A stretch of 64,000 nucleotides of DNA from an uncultured Acetatifactor sp. (GCA_910577235.1 CAJTMX010000020.1:18585-82584), one strand, 5' to 3'; shown: positions 36,385-45,548, counted from the stretch's first letter. The notes: generated from the sequence alone by a model not told the origin. A program made the numbers and translations.

Positions 36385-37626
36385 ATGAAAAAATGGTTGA
36401 GATCTTTATCTGGAAAACAGATAAAGTTAGGATTATCAGCCGGGATCTGTGCAATATTATTTCTTATATTGACCGGTGTGATCGCTCTGCTTGCGGGAGC
36501 GCAGGCAGAGCAGCGGGTCGCCCGGCGTTGGAGCAGCGAGAAGGACGTGGCGCAGGTCAGCTGTTTCTTTTCCCCCAACGCGGAGATTACACCGGACAGT
36601 ATAGAGAGCTTTGAGCATTCGCTGGACAACGCGCTGAAGGAAGCGTCCATCGAACAGGAATCACCCAATCCCGGCGCAAGGTTGTGGGCTGACGCATACA
36701 GCGCGGACGGAACGATCACCCTTTCGACAGACAAGGGGTCCGTACAGGCGGACGCGCTGGGTATCGGCGGCGATTTTTTCCTGTTTCACCAGTTGCAGCT
36801 GCTCAGCGGCTCCTATTTTTCCGGCAATGATCTGATGCAGGATTATGTGATATTGGACAGGGACATGGCATGGCAGCTTTTTGGCTCTGTGGATGTGGCG
36901 GGAATGCTGGTGAATATTGCAGGCAGCCCCCATATGGTCATAGGTGTGGTGGAGCGCCCGGACGGACGGCTCCACGAGGCGGCAGGGTTGGACGGTCCCA
37001 GGGTCTTTGTGTCCTACGGGACATTGGAAGCTTATGGAAAAAGCGGCGGGATCAATCATTTTGAGATCGTCATGCCCAATCCTGTAAAACAGTATGCCCT
37101 GAACTATGTGAGGGAACAGCTGGGCAGCCAGGAGAGGGAAGTGGAGGTTCTGGAGAACAGTTCCCGTTACGGCATCGGAAAGCGTCTGCGTATGCTGATG
37201 GATTTCGGAACCCGCTCTATGAACGGCAAGGCGATCACATATCCCTACTGGGAGAATGTAGCCAGAGGATATGAGGATATTCTGGCGCTGCTTACCCTGT
37301 TTCAGATGCTGTTTCTGATCTACCCTTCAGGCGTACTGCTGGTCTGGATCGTGATTCTCTGGAAGAACAAGACCTGGACGGCCAAAACCGTCTTTGTGGC
37401 GTTGCAGGATAGGCTGCTGCTTGTCCGGGACAGGCGCAAGGAGAAGGGGCGTTCAGGGAAGAAACGGGAGAAAAAATCCTGGTTGGACGATGACCCGGAG
37501 GACAGTATAAAATTTAGGTTAGATAAGAAAAAGAAGAAAAAGGAACAGCGTCTGCAACGGAAGATTGAGAAGGAGTTTCAGACCGAAGCGAAGAAAACGG
37601 TGCGAGCGAGCCGAAAGGAAAAATAG
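36385..37626 (+). CDS. Reduced MacB-like membrane protein (periplasmic core domain, no FtsX permease domain)
   Basis: A 413 aa protein with an N-terminal membrane helix (about residues 15-38), an extracytoplasmic domain of MacB periplasmic core type (about 45-285, with DYVILDRDMAWQLFGSVDVA, then a GSPHMVIGVVE strand), one long or two short C-terminal hydrophobic segments (LALLTLFQMLFLI and GVLLVWIVILW) and a very basic cytoplasmic tail with runs of Lys. The three-helix FtsX/MacB permease module and any ATPase domain are missing. Start at ATG 36385 after AAGGGA; a TTG at 36367 is in frame. Function is inferred as partner of the adaptor upstream. Confidence 0.72.
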   Translation: MKKWLRSLSGKQIKLGLSAGICAILFLILTGVIALLAGAQAEQRVARRWSSEKDVAQVSCFFSPNAEITPDSIESFEHSLDNALKEASIEQESPNPGARLWADAYSADGTITLSTDKGSVQADALGIGGDFFLFHQLQLLSGSYFSGNDLMQDYVILDRDMAWQLFGSVDVAGMLVNIAGSPHMVIGVVERPDGRLHEAAGLDGPRVFVSYGTLEAYGKSGGINHFEIVMPNPVKQYALNYVREQLGSQEREVEVLENSSRYGIGKRLRMLMDFGTRSMNGKAITYPYWENVARGYEDILALLTLFQMLFLIYPSGVLLVWIVILWKNKTWTAKTVFVALQDRLLLVRDRRKEKGRSGKKREKKSWLDDDPEDSIKFRLDKKKKKKEQRLQRKIEKEFQTEAKKTVRASRKEK

Positions 37627-37655
37627 ACAGAAAATATCGCCGGAAAGAGGAGATT

Positions 37656-39953
37656 ATGAAAAAAGGAACATGGAAAAAAGGACTGGCTTTTGCCTTGGGG
37701 GCGGTTATGGCCCTGGGGCTCGGCGCCTGCGGCGATAAGAATGAAAACAATCAGCTCGCCAAGGAAAGCGTATATTCTTTTCAGGATATTGCCCCTGTCA
37801 ACGATCAGGAGAATATTAACGGTCTGTGGTATAATGACGGCAAATTGTATATGCCGGTCACTCAATATGAATATGACGACGAGGGCAACGGGAAGGAAAA
37901 ATTCGGCTATTACAGTTTCAATACAGACGGCTCGGACAAGAGTTATGTAGAGCTGGCACGCTCAGAGAGGGAACAGAATTACAGTTATATCAACAGTACC
38001 TTATTTACCAAGGCGGGAACGATCTATGGGGTGGAGAACAGTGTATATGAGGACAATTCCGATCCGGAGAACTATGTATACGAGGACCGGTATTTTCTGA
38101 ACTGCTGGGATGAGGACGGCAAGCTGCTGTGGTCGGAAAGGATCGATAACGCTGACCCCGACGGATATACTTACTGCAATTATCTGTTAGATGGCGGAGA
38201 CGGAAAAGCGCTGGCTATTATGGGCGGCAGTAAATATGAGGCGGTAATATACGGACCTGACGGGAAAGAAATGACCCGGAAAGAGTTGGATCAGCAGTTG
38301 TTTGAGCGTACCAATTCGGTTTTTACCAGCAGCGACGGAACGCTGATGGTCATGTCCTACAATGACGACTGGACAAAATTCTATATGCAGAGCTACGATA
38401 TCGAGTCCGGGAAAACAGGAGAGCAGGCAGAGATTCCGTTCAGCACAAATTACAGTATCTATCCGGGCGTCAGCTCCGATCTGCTGCTGACCGGCGGTAT
38501 GGGCGTGTATACATGGAATGTGGGGGACACGGAGCCTAAGATGATCATGAGTTACGTGAACTCTGATCTGCCAACCAACAATATGCGCTATATACAGATG
38601 ATTGACGATGAGCATTTCGCGGCCGTATATAATGACATGAACAGTTGGGAGACAAAGTTTTCCTATTTTACCCATGTAGATCCGGCGGATATTCCCGACA
38701 AGGAAGTGCTGGTGCTTGGAGGAATGTATTTTAGTTCGGACCTCAAAACAAAAGTCATAGATTTTAACAAGACCAGCGACCAATACAGGATCACGATGAA
38801 GGATTACAGCATATATAACACCAATGAGGACTGGACTGCCGGACAGACCAGACTCAACAGCGATATTACCGGCGGACAGATGCCGGATATTATGGTGCTT
38901 AACGATACGAGCAATTACGGAAACTATGTGTCCAAGGGAATATTGGCGGATGTGGGCAAACTGCTGGAGGAAGACCCTGAGTTGGGCCAGTTGGAATATC
39001 TGCAGAACGTATGGGACGCCTATTCCATAGGCGGTAAGCTGTATGCGATAGTCCCCAGTTTCAATGTGCGCACGATGATCGCCAAGAAATCCCTGGTGGG
39101 AGAGCCTGAGACCTGGACGATGGCCGATGTGGAGGCCGTGCTTGCCACCATGCCCGAGGGTGCCACAGCCTTTGGAGATATGATGCGGGACAGCTATATC
39201 TATTATGTACTGAGCTATGCGGGACAGGATTTCATCAATGTGGAGACAGGTAAGTGTAATTTCAACTCCCAGAGTTTTATCGAGATGCTGGAGTATGCCA
39301 AGACTCTGCCCACGGAGTATCCCGAAGATTATTGGGAGAATTACGACTATTCTTCCTATCAGTCTCAGTACCGTGAAAACCGCAGCCTGTTGTGCGATCT
39401 GTATATGAGCAATATCCGGGACGCCAAGAATACGATCAAGGGGCTGATGGGGGAGGAGATCACTTTTGTGGGATTTCCTACGGCGGATTCCAACGGCTCT
39501 ATCCTGAACGCGGGCAATTTTACTTTCATACTCTCCGCCAGATCCAAACATCTGGACGGCGCATGGCAGTTTGTACGTCAGTTTTTGACGCCGGAGTATC
39601 AGGACAGCGACCGGCTCTATGATATGCCGGTGCTGAAATCCGCATTTCTGAACAGAGCTAAGGAGGCTATGGAGAGGCCCTATTGGACCGATGAAAACGG
39701 CAATAAGGAATATTATGACGACACCTGGTATATGAATGGGGAGGAGATTATCATAGAGCCATTCACCCAGCAAGAACTGGATGATATATGTGAATTTATC
39801 TACAGTGTGAACCGTATGCCCTACTATAATGAAGATATCAGCAATATCATCACAGAGGAGGCTGCGGCATTCTTTGAGGGACAAAAGAGTGTGCAGGAGG
39901 TAGTGGATATTATTCAGTCCAGAGCCCAGGTATTTGTGAACGAGAACCGATAG
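37656..39953 (+). CDS. Second lipoprotein with propeller-like region and family 1 solute-binding domain
   Basis: A 765 aa paralogue of the 30495 protein: lipobox LGAC (Cys25), an N-terminal blade-like region (about residues 50-350) and a solute-binding domain beginning near LVLGGMYFSSDLKTKVIDFN and ending IITEEAAAFFEGQKSVQEVV. The closing helix is almost identical in pattern to that of the first protein, but the propeller parts differ more, which suggests different partners or ligands for one transporter. It ends the cluster; a hairpin terminator follows eight bases after the stop. Confidence 0.85.
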   Translation: MKKGTWKKGLAFALGAVMALGLGACGDKNENNQLAKESVYSFQDIAPVNDQENINGLWYNDGKLYMPVTQYEYDDEGNGKEKFGYYSFNTDGSDKSYVELARSEREQNYSYINSTLFTKAGTIYGVENSVYEDNSDPENYVYEDRYFLNCWDEDGKLLWSERIDNADPDGYTYCNYLLDGGDGKALAIMGGSKYEAVIYGPDGKEMTRKELDQQLFERTNSVFTSSDGTLMVMSYNDDWTKFYMQSYDIESGKTGEQAEIPFSTNYSIYPGVSSDLLLTGGMGVYTWNVGDTEPKMIMSYVNSDLPTNNMRYIQMIDDEHFAAVYNDMNSWETKFSYFTHVDPADIPDKEVLVLGGMYFSSDLKTKVIDFNKTSDQYRITMKDYSIYNTNEDWTAGQTRLNSDITGGQMPDIMVLNDTSNYGNYVSKGILADVGKLLEEDPELGQLEYLQNVWDAYSIGGKLYAIVPSFNVRTMIAKKSLVGEPETWTMADVEAVLATMPEGATAFGDMMRDSYIYYVLSYAGQDFINVETGKCNFNSQSFIEMLEYAKTLPTEYPEDYWENYDYSSYQSQYRENRSLLCDLYMSNIRDAKNTIKGLMGEEITFVGFPTADSNGSILNAGNFTFILSARSKHLDGAWQFVRQFLTPEYQDSDRLYDMPVLKSAFLNRAKEAMERPYWTDENGNKEYYDDTWYMNGEEIIIEPFTQQELDDICEFIYSVNRMPYYNEDISNIITEEAAAFFEGQKSVQEVVDIIQSRAQVFVNENR

Positions 39954-39960
39954 CATATTT

Positions 39961-39993
39961 AAAAGGCTGAACCTACAACAGGCTCAGCCTTTT
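39961..39993. terminator. Bidirectional Rho-independent terminator
   Basis: AAAAGGCTGA (39961-39970) pairs with TCAGCCTTTT (39984-39993). The A-run and T-run at the ends let it serve both the + strand cluster and the convergent minus strand gene, whose stop lies inside the stem-loop. Confidence 0.85.
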
Positions 39994-40377
39994 CATATGA
40001 TCTTCGATGTTCAATTCCCGGCCATGTTCCTTGAGCCAACTTCGGTATATCTTGTAATCCGGTTGTACGGAGGCCACCAGACTCCAGAAATCCCGGGAAT
40101 GATTCATATGTGTGAGATGGCACAGTTCATGTACCACCACATAATCCAGTACCCTTAAGGGGGCGTACATAAGGCGGTAATTAAAGGACAGTGTGCCTGT
40201 GGAGGAACAGCTTCCCCACCGGGTCTTTTGGTCGCGGATCGTGATGCGGGTATAGCTGCCGCCTGTATATTGCAGATAGAATTCGCAGCGTTTGGAAAAG
40301 TATTCTCTGGCGGCCTGCCGGTAGCGTCTGTCCATGACTTCCATACGTTTTAGGGTTTCGGGAGGATAATTGCTCAT
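39973..40377 (-). CDS. YgjP-like (M48-type) zinc metallopeptidase domain protein
   Basis: A 134 aa protein with the zinc-binding VVHELCHLTHMNHSRDFW (HExxH plus a downstream His) and the family stretch KTRWGSCSSTGTLSFNYRL. Family members of the YgjP/DUF45 group are commonly near 230 aa, so this is a short form lacking the N-terminal beta region. GAGG precedes the ATG on the minus strand. Substrate unknown. Its stop lies within the shared terminator. Confidence 0.87.
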   Translation of the reverse strand: MSNYPPETLKRMEVMDRRYRQAAREYFSKRCEFYLQYTGGSYTRITIRDQKTRWGSCSSTGTLSFNYRLMYAPLRVLDYVVVHELCHLTHMNHSRDFWSLVASVQPDYKIYRSWLKEHGRELNIEDHMKRLSLL

Positions 40378-40460
40378 AGGGATACCTCGGATTGCTTGTT
40401 TGCCTTGAAAACGGCCGGTTTATCTATGATGCCGGCGCGTTGTGTATGTGTTGGTGTTTC

Positions 40461-40489
40461 TTGCAATTTGTGGGTAAATCTGTCATAAT
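40461..40489 (+). promoter_or_regulatory. Sigma-A promoter upstream of the thiamine pyrophosphokinase gene
   Basis: TTGCAA at 40461-40466 and CATAAT at 40484-40489 with a 17-base spacer, 175 bases upstream of the gene. Confidence 0.7.
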
Positions 40490-40534
40490 CAGTTATAGCG
40501 CAAAATGGGAGAAAATACAAGACAGATCAGAGCT

Positions 40535-40640
40535 AATTGCGAGATATAGCAGAAGATATAATTAGATAGAACATGGGAAATTGCGAGATAAAACAGGGAT
40601 AAATACTCGATAAAACAGCGGAAAATATTAGATAGAGAAA
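40535..40640 (+). repeat. Degenerate GATA-containing repeats in the leader of the thiamine pyrophosphokinase gene
   Basis: AATTGCGAGATA occurs at 40535-40546 and 40579-40590, and weaker related units (CGATAAAACAG, GATATAATTAGATAG, TTAGATAGAG) fill the rest of this A-rich leader. No thiamine pyrophosphate riboswitch motif is seen. Together with the promoter this accounts for the 287-base gap between 40377 and 40664. Confidence 0.55.
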
Positions 40641-40663
40641 ACGGGAGAGAGCGGGCATTTTTT

Positions 40664-41317
40664 ATGGAGACAAAAAGAGGAAAATGTATTATTATTGCGG
40701 CGGGGGACCTCACGGTATCAGGGATTGACGTAGCCGAGGAAGATCTGGTGATTGCCGTGGATGGAGGGCTGGAGTATTGCCGGGTGCTGGGATTGGAGCC
40801 GGATCTGGTGCTGGGGGATTTTGACTCGGTGGGCGAGGAACTGCTGGCGCAGGTGGAGCTGTGGGAGCGGGAAAGCCCGCAGCGGGTGATGCGGCTGAAA
40901 CCGGAGAAGGATGATACGGATACCCTGGCGGCTATACGGATGGCTCTGGATAGGGGATTCACTTCGTTTTTGCTCTATGGAGCCACCGGGGGCAGGCTGG
41001 AGCATACGATAGCCAATATACAGTGTCTGCTGTTTTTGAAACATCATGGCGCAGTGGGATATATGATGGATGGGACGGGAATGTGTTTTGTGATGGAGGA
41101 TGAGGAGGTGCGTTTCAGAGCATCCATGAGAGGATATCTGTCCCTGTTCTCACTGGGGGGGAAAACGCGGGGTGTTAATATCCGTGGGATGAAATACGAG
41201 CTTAGGGACACGGAGATCACCAATGATTTTCCCATAGGGATCAGCAATGAGTTTATCGGGCAGGAGGCTGCCGTCAGCGTGGCGCAGGGGCAGCTGTTGG
41301 GGATCGTGTCCTATTAG
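40664..41317 (+). CDS. thiN: Thiamine diphosphokinase (thiamine pyrophosphokinase)
   Basis: Transfers pyrophosphate from ATP to thiamine to make the active cofactor. The catalytic-domain motifs are visible: IAVDGGLEYCRVLGLEPDLV, LGDFDSVGEE, the KDDTDT element (about residue 87) and GATGGRLEHTIANIQ; the thiamine-binding beta domain forms the C-terminus. Length 217 aa, typical of Firmicutes. Its 3' end overlaps the convergent CDF gene by four bases. Confidence 0.93.
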   Translation: METKRGKCIIIAAGDLTVSGIDVAEEDLVIAVDGGLEYCRVLGLEPDLVLGDFDSVGEELLAQVELWERESPQRVMRLKPEKDDTDTLAAIRMALDRGFTSFLLYGATGGRLEHTIANIQCLLFLKHHGAVGYMMDGTGMCFVMEDEEVRFRASMRGYLSLFSLGGKTRGVNIRGMKYELRDTEITNDFPIGISNEFIGQEAAVSVAQGQLLGIVSY

Positions 41318-42480
41318 ACCATCTGCTTATCCACATCAATGACGGCGCAGTAAGATTCGTCCTGTTCCTTTAAGCGCCGGCTGATCAGTTCGCAGAGTCC
41401 GGCGTCGCTGTAGTCGAAATCATAAGGGGTAACTACGTCAAAGATCAGATTGGTGTGGGTGGGGCCCGTAACAATGCGAAAATCGTGGATCGTCAGCCGT
41501 TTATCTATGGAAGATACTACCTGCAAAACCTGGTCTTTCAGGCGGCTTGTCTGCTCATCGTGGATACAGACAGGGTCCATGTGGATGACGGCGCTGCATC
41601 CCAGTTCCCGGTGCAGCCGGTGCTCCGCAAGATCAATGGTGTCGTGCAGCTCCAGCAGATTGCCGTCCGCAGGCACCTCCGCGTGAAGAGAGATCAGAAT
41701 TCTGCCCGGACCGTAATTGTGCACGATCAGATCATGGATGCCCAAGATGGCATCGTAGGACATGACAATCTCCTCTATCTGCCTGACAAAGCGTGGGTCC
41801 GGTGCCTGCCCCAGCAGGGGATTGAGTGTGTCTCTGGCAGCCTGAAAGCCTGCGTAGAGGATGAACAGTCCCACCAACGCACCGCAGTAACCGTCGATTT
41901 TCAGCCCGGTGCAGTGGGCGGTCAGCGTGGCGATGAGCACGGTCCCGGTAGCCAGCATATCGCTGAGACTGTCGGTGGCGGTGGCTTTCATGGCGGCGGA
42001 GTCGATCTGTCTGCCGATGCGGATATTGTACAGCGCCATATAGCATTTTACCAGAATGGATGCGGCCAGGATCACCACGATCACAGGGGAGAACAGGATC
42101 TCCTGGGGATGTATGATCTTGTCCACAGAGCTTTTGATTAGCTCGAAGGCCATCAACAGTATCAGCAGGGACACCAGAAAGCCGGAGATATACTCTATGC
42201 GTCCATGGCCGAAAGGGTGGTCGGGATCGGGCTTGTGACCGGCCATACGAAAGCCGATCAGGGTGATGATGGAAGAACCGGCATCGGAAAGGTTGTTGAA
42301 CGCATCGGCGGTGATGGCGATGGAGCCGGAGAGCAGTCCTGCGGAGAATTTGCCCATAAACAGCAGCAGATTGAGGAAGATCCCCACGGCCCCGCACAGC
42401 ACGCCGTAGGCGCGCCTCACAGCGGGAGAGCCGTAACTTGTGCGGTCCTTTATAAACAGTTTTGTGAGTAGTGTGATCAT
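41314..42480 (-). CDS. Cation diffusion facilitator (CDF) family metal transporter
   Basis: A 388 aa proton-coupled divalent metal exporter. Six membrane helices are visible, with the metal site residues in FNNLSDAGSS (helix 2) and DSLSDMLATG (helix 5), and the cytoplasmic-facing HPFGHGRIEYISGF loop. The C-terminal cytoplasmic domain is longer than in FieF, about 190 residues with an HDLIVHNYGPG element. Metal (Mn, Fe or Zn) cannot be assigned. A stem-loop (42493-42511) lies in its 5' leader just before the ribosome binding site. Confidence 0.92.
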   Translation of the reverse strand: MITLLTKLFIKDRTSYGSPAVRRAYGVLCGAVGIFLNLLLFMGKFSAGLLSGSIAITADAFNNLSDAGSSIITLIGFRMAGHKPDPDHPFGHGRIEYISGFLVSLLILLMAFELIKSSVDKIIHPQEILFSPVIVVILAASILVKCYMALYNIRIGRQIDSAAMKATATDSLSDMLATGTVLIATLTAHCTGLKIDGYCGALVGLFILYAGFQAARDTLNPLLGQAPDPRFVRQIEEIVMSYDAILGIHDLIVHNYGPGRILISLHAEVPADGNLLELHDTIDLAEHRLHRELGCSAVIHMDPVCIHDEQTSRLKDQVLQVVSSIDKRLTIHDFRIVTGPTHTNLIFDVVTPYDFDYSDAGLCELISRRLKEQDESYCAVIDVDKQMV

Positions 42481-42531
42481 TATGCCCTTTCCGCGTCCGC
42501 GTTTCGGACGCAGGAGATAGATATTTTATTC

Positions 42532-42560
42532 ATTCTACCCCATACCCGGGACAAATGCAA
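42532..42560 (-). promoter_or_regulatory. Promoter of the CDF transporter gene (minus strand)
   Basis: On the minus strand TTGCAT (42560-42555) and TAGAAT (42537-42532) with a 17-base spacer, divergent from and 20 bases apart from the gpmI promoter. Confidence 0.65.
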
Positions 42561-42579
42561 CCCGCAGCTAAAAATACAG

Positions 42580-42608
42580 TTGCGCGGCCCGGAAATAAAG
42601 TGTATAAT
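42580..42608 (+). promoter_or_regulatory. Promoter of gpmI
   Basis: TTGCGC at 42580-42585 and TATAAT at 42603-42608 with a 17-base spacer, 59 bases upstream of the gpmI start. Confidence 0.8.
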
Positions 42609-42666
42609 TTCCACGAAAAGCCAAATACTGAAATGACATGCTCCCAGGAGCGGAAATGGAGGAAAT

Positions 42667-44211
42667 ATGAGCAAGAAACCGGTTGTATTAATGATTTTGG
42701 ACGGCTACGGTTTAAATGAGAAAAAGGATGGCAATGCCGTGGTCCAGGCGAAAAAGCCCAATATGGATAAATTGATGGGGGAGTGTCCCTGGGTAAGAGG
42801 CAATGCCAGCGGTATGGCAGTGGGTCTGCCGGAGGGGCAGATGGGCAACTCCGAGGTGGGGCATTTGAACATGGGCGCGGGCCGTATCGTGTATCAGGAA
42901 CTGACAAGGATCACCAAGGAGATCATGGACGGTACTTTCTTTGAGAATCCGGCGCTTTTAAAGGCAGTGGAGAACTGTAAGAAAAACGGAAGTTCCCTGC
43001 ATCTGATGGGCCTTTTGTCCGACGGCGGCGTACACAGCCACAACACCCATCTGTACGGTCTGCTGGAGCTGGCAAAGAGAAACGGCCTGGAAAAAGTGTA
43101 TGTACACTGTTTCCTGGACGGCAGAGACACGCCTCCCGCCAGCGGTAAGGGTTTTGCGGAAGCGCTGACTGCGGAGATGGAGAAGATCGGCGTGGGCAGG
43201 ATCGCCACTGTGATGGGCCGCTATTATGCCATGGACAGGGATAACAACTACGACAGAGTGAAACTGGCTTACGATGCTATGACAAAGGGCGAAGGGCTGA
43301 CTGCGGCCTGCGGTATCTGCGGTATCCAGCAGTCCTATGACCGGGAGGAGACGGATGAGTTCGTCAAACCCACGGTGGCCGTGGAAGACGGCAAGCCCGT
43401 TGCCACCGTGCAGGACGGAGATTCCGTAGTGTTCTTCAATTTCCGCCCGGACCGCGCCAGAGAGATCAGCAGAGCGTTCTGTGACGATGATTTCAAGGGA
43501 TTTGACCGCGGCCCCAGAAAGGACATTACTTTCGTGTGTTTCAGCGATTACGACCCCACTATATTAAATAAGGAGGTTGCGTTCCACAAGGTGGCTGTCA
43601 CCAATACTTTCGGCGAGTGGCTGGCTGCGGGCGGCATGACCCAGGCCCGTATCGCGGAGACGGAGAAATATGCCCATGTGACCTTCTTTTTCAACGGCGG
43701 CGTGGAGGAGCCCAACCCCGGTGAGGACAGGGTGCTGGTGAATTCCCCCAAGGATGTGGCCACCTATGATCTCAAGCCGCAGATGAGCGCCTATGAAGTC
43801 TGTGACAAGCTGTGCCAGGCCATTCGCGGAGGCAAGTATGACGTGATCATCATTAATTTTGCCAATCCGGATATGGTGGGACATACCGGCGTGATGGACG
43901 CGGCGGTGAAAGCGGTAGAGGCAGTGGATGAATGCGTTGGCAGGGCGGTAGAGGCTATCCGTGAGGTGGACGGCGTTATGTTTATCTGCGCGGATCACGG
44001 CAATGCGGAGCAGCTTGTGGACTATGAGAGCGGAGCGCCTTTCACCGCCCATACTACCAATCAGGTTCCCTTTATCCTGGTGAACGCCGATCCCGGGTAC
44101 GGACTGCGGGAAGGCGGTTGTCTGGCGGATATCGTCCCCACTCTGATCGAGCTGATGGGCAAGGAGCAGCCTCAGGAAATGACGGGAAAGAGCCTGCTGG
44201 TAAGAAAATAG
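42667..44211 (+). CDS. gpmI: 2,3-bisphosphoglycerate-independent phosphoglycerate mutase
   Basis: Interconverts 3- and 2-phosphoglycerate in glycolysis using Mn. The alkaline-phosphatase-like domain shows MILDGYGLNEKKDGNAV near the N-terminus, the catalytic Ser in MGNSEVGHLNMGAGR (about residue 62), and metal ligands in CADHGNAEQLVDY and PFTAHTTNQVPF towards the C-terminus. Length 514 aa, complete. GGAGGAAAT precedes the ATG. Enolase, the next glycolytic step, is encoded 2.5 kb downstream. Confidence 0.97.
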   Translation: MSKKPVVLMILDGYGLNEKKDGNAVVQAKKPNMDKLMGECPWVRGNASGMAVGLPEGQMGNSEVGHLNMGAGRIVYQELTRITKEIMDGTFFENPALLKAVENCKKNGSSLHLMGLLSDGGVHSHNTHLYGLLELAKRNGLEKVYVHCFLDGRDTPPASGKGFAEALTAEMEKIGVGRIATVMGRYYAMDRDNNYDRVKLAYDAMTKGEGLTAACGICGIQQSYDREETDEFVKPTVAVEDGKPVATVQDGDSVVFFNFRPDRAREISRAFCDDDFKGFDRGPRKDITFVCFSDYDPTILNKEVAFHKVAVTNTFGEWLAAGGMTQARIAETEKYAHVTFFFNGGVEEPNPGEDRVLVNSPKDVATYDLKPQMSAYEVCDKLCQAIRGGKYDVIIINFANPDMVGHTGVMDAAVKAVEAVDECVGRAVEAIREVDGVMFICADHGNAEQLVDYESGAPFTAHTTNQVPFILVNADPGYGLREGGCLADIVPTLIELMGKEQPQEMTGKSLLVRK

Positions 44212-44388
44212 ACAGAGCGCGTGACGGGGGTTTGGGCGCGCGATATCGCTGTATGGGCACGCCCGGACGGTTCTGGCAGGAACCGATGTCTGTCTAAGCG
44301 GACGGCTGATAAGGTTTGGCAGGAACAGGCGTCTGTGGGGGGTAAGGTAAAGGCCGATACGGTTTTTGCAAAAGATCTGGAGGGTAGT

Positions 44389-45411
44389 ATGGCAAAAGTT
44401 ACATTGGGAAGAACAGGGATCACCGTGGAGAAAAACGCCTTCGGAGCGCTGCCGATCCAGCGCATTGGCAGACAGGAGGCGGTGCGGCTGCTGCGTAAGG
44501 CGTATGAGCATGGCGTGACGTTTTTTGATACGGCCAGATGGTATACGGACAGTGAGGAAAAGGTGGGAGAAGCCTTTGACGGAATGCGGGAAAAGGTGTT
44601 TATCGCCACCAAGACGGGAGCAACGGATGCAGAGGGATTTTGGAGGGATCTGGAGACTTCCCTGGGCAATCTGCGGACGGATTATATTGATATCTATCAG
44701 TTTCATAATCCCGGGTTCTGTCCCCGTCCGGGGGATGGCACCGGGCTCTATGAGGCCATGCTGGAGGCGAAAGCCCAGGGCAAGGTGCGTCATATAGGCA
44801 TCACCAACCACAGGCTGAATGTGGCGGCGGAGGCAGTGGAGAGCGGGCTGTACGAGACATTGCAGTTTCCTTTCTGCTATCTGGCCACGGAGAAAGATAT
44901 TGAGCTGGCGCAAAAGACAAGGCAGGCGGGTATGGGTTTTATCGCCATGAAAGCGCTGTCCGGCGGTCTGATCACCAATTCCGCGGCCGCATATGCCTTT
45001 TTGGCCCGGTATGAACATGTGCTGCCGATATGGGGGGTACAGAGGGAGTCTGAGCTGGATGAGTTTTTATCTTATATTGACAATCCCCCTGAGATGAGTG
45101 AAGAACTCGAGGCAGTGATCGCCCGGGACAGGGAAGAACTGCTGGGAGATTTCTGCAGGGGCTGCGGGTACTGTATGCCCTGTCCCGCGGGGATCGAGAT
45201 CAACAATATGGCCCGGATGAGCCTGATGATACGGCGGGCACCCTCCCAGGCCCAGTTGACGCCCGAGATGCAGGAAAAGATGCACAGGATAAAAGAGTGT
45301 CTGCACTGCGGTAAATGTAAGAGCAAATGCCCTTACGGGCTGGATACGCCTGCGCTTTTGGAGAAAAATTATCAGGATTATCTGGAGATCCTGGCGGGAA
45401 AAGAATACTGA
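44389..45411 (+). CDS. Aldo/keto reductase with a C-terminal 4Fe-4S ferredoxin-like domain
   Basis: A 340 aa protein. The AKR barrel (about residues 1-255) has the catalytic Asp/Tyr in FFDTARWYTDSEEKVGEAF, Lys in ATKTGA and His in DIYQFHNPG. The C-terminus has two Cys clusters (CRGCGYCMPCPAG and CLHCGKCKSKCPYG) able to hold two 4Fe-4S clusters. Such oxidoreductases are common in anaerobes; the substrate is unknown. The frame is open back to 44221, but the AKR N-terminus starts at ATG 44389 behind GGAGGG. Confidence 0.92.
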   Translation: MAKVTLGRTGITVEKNAFGALPIQRIGRQEAVRLLRKAYEHGVTFFDTARWYTDSEEKVGEAFDGMREKVFIATKTGATDAEGFWRDLETSLGNLRTDYIDIYQFHNPGFCPRPGDGTGLYEAMLEAKAQGKVRHIGITNHRLNVAAEAVESGLYETLQFPFCYLATEKDIELAQKTRQAGMGFIAMKALSGGLITNSAAAYAFLARYEHVLPIWGVQRESELDEFLSYIDNPPEMSEELEAVIARDREELLGDFCRGCGYCMPCPAGIEINNMARMSLMIRRAPSQAQLTPEMQEKMHRIKECLHCGKCKSKCPYGLDTPALLEKNYQDYLEILAGKEY

Positions 45412-45548
45412 TACCGAGTGATCCGGCACAGAAAAATCCAATATATAAATTAGAGAAGATGGATACAATTCTGTGACAGCACAGTGAGAGAATGAATCCG
45501 AGGCGGGGGACGGACGTTTGACCGCCCCCGAAAACGGAGGAAAAGATA

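Noticed and set aside
38187..39956. A 589-codon open frame antisense to the second propeller lipoprotein gene
   Set aside because: Its codons mirror a well-supported gene with lipobox and solute-binding domain; the antisense product is rich in His, Ile and Arg without a family pattern.
40490..40663. A thiamine pyrophosphate riboswitch before thiN
   Set aside because: The conserved CUGAGA and ACCUG-type elements are not present in the leader.
44275..44326. Imperfect repeats of GGCAGGAAC before the aldo/keto reductase gene
   Set aside because: Only nine bases are fully shared plus a few nearby; too weak to call an operator.
43564..45018. A long minus-strand frame across gpmI and the aldo/keto reductase gene
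   Set aside because: It spans two conserved plus-strand genes and the gap between them; the product matches no family.
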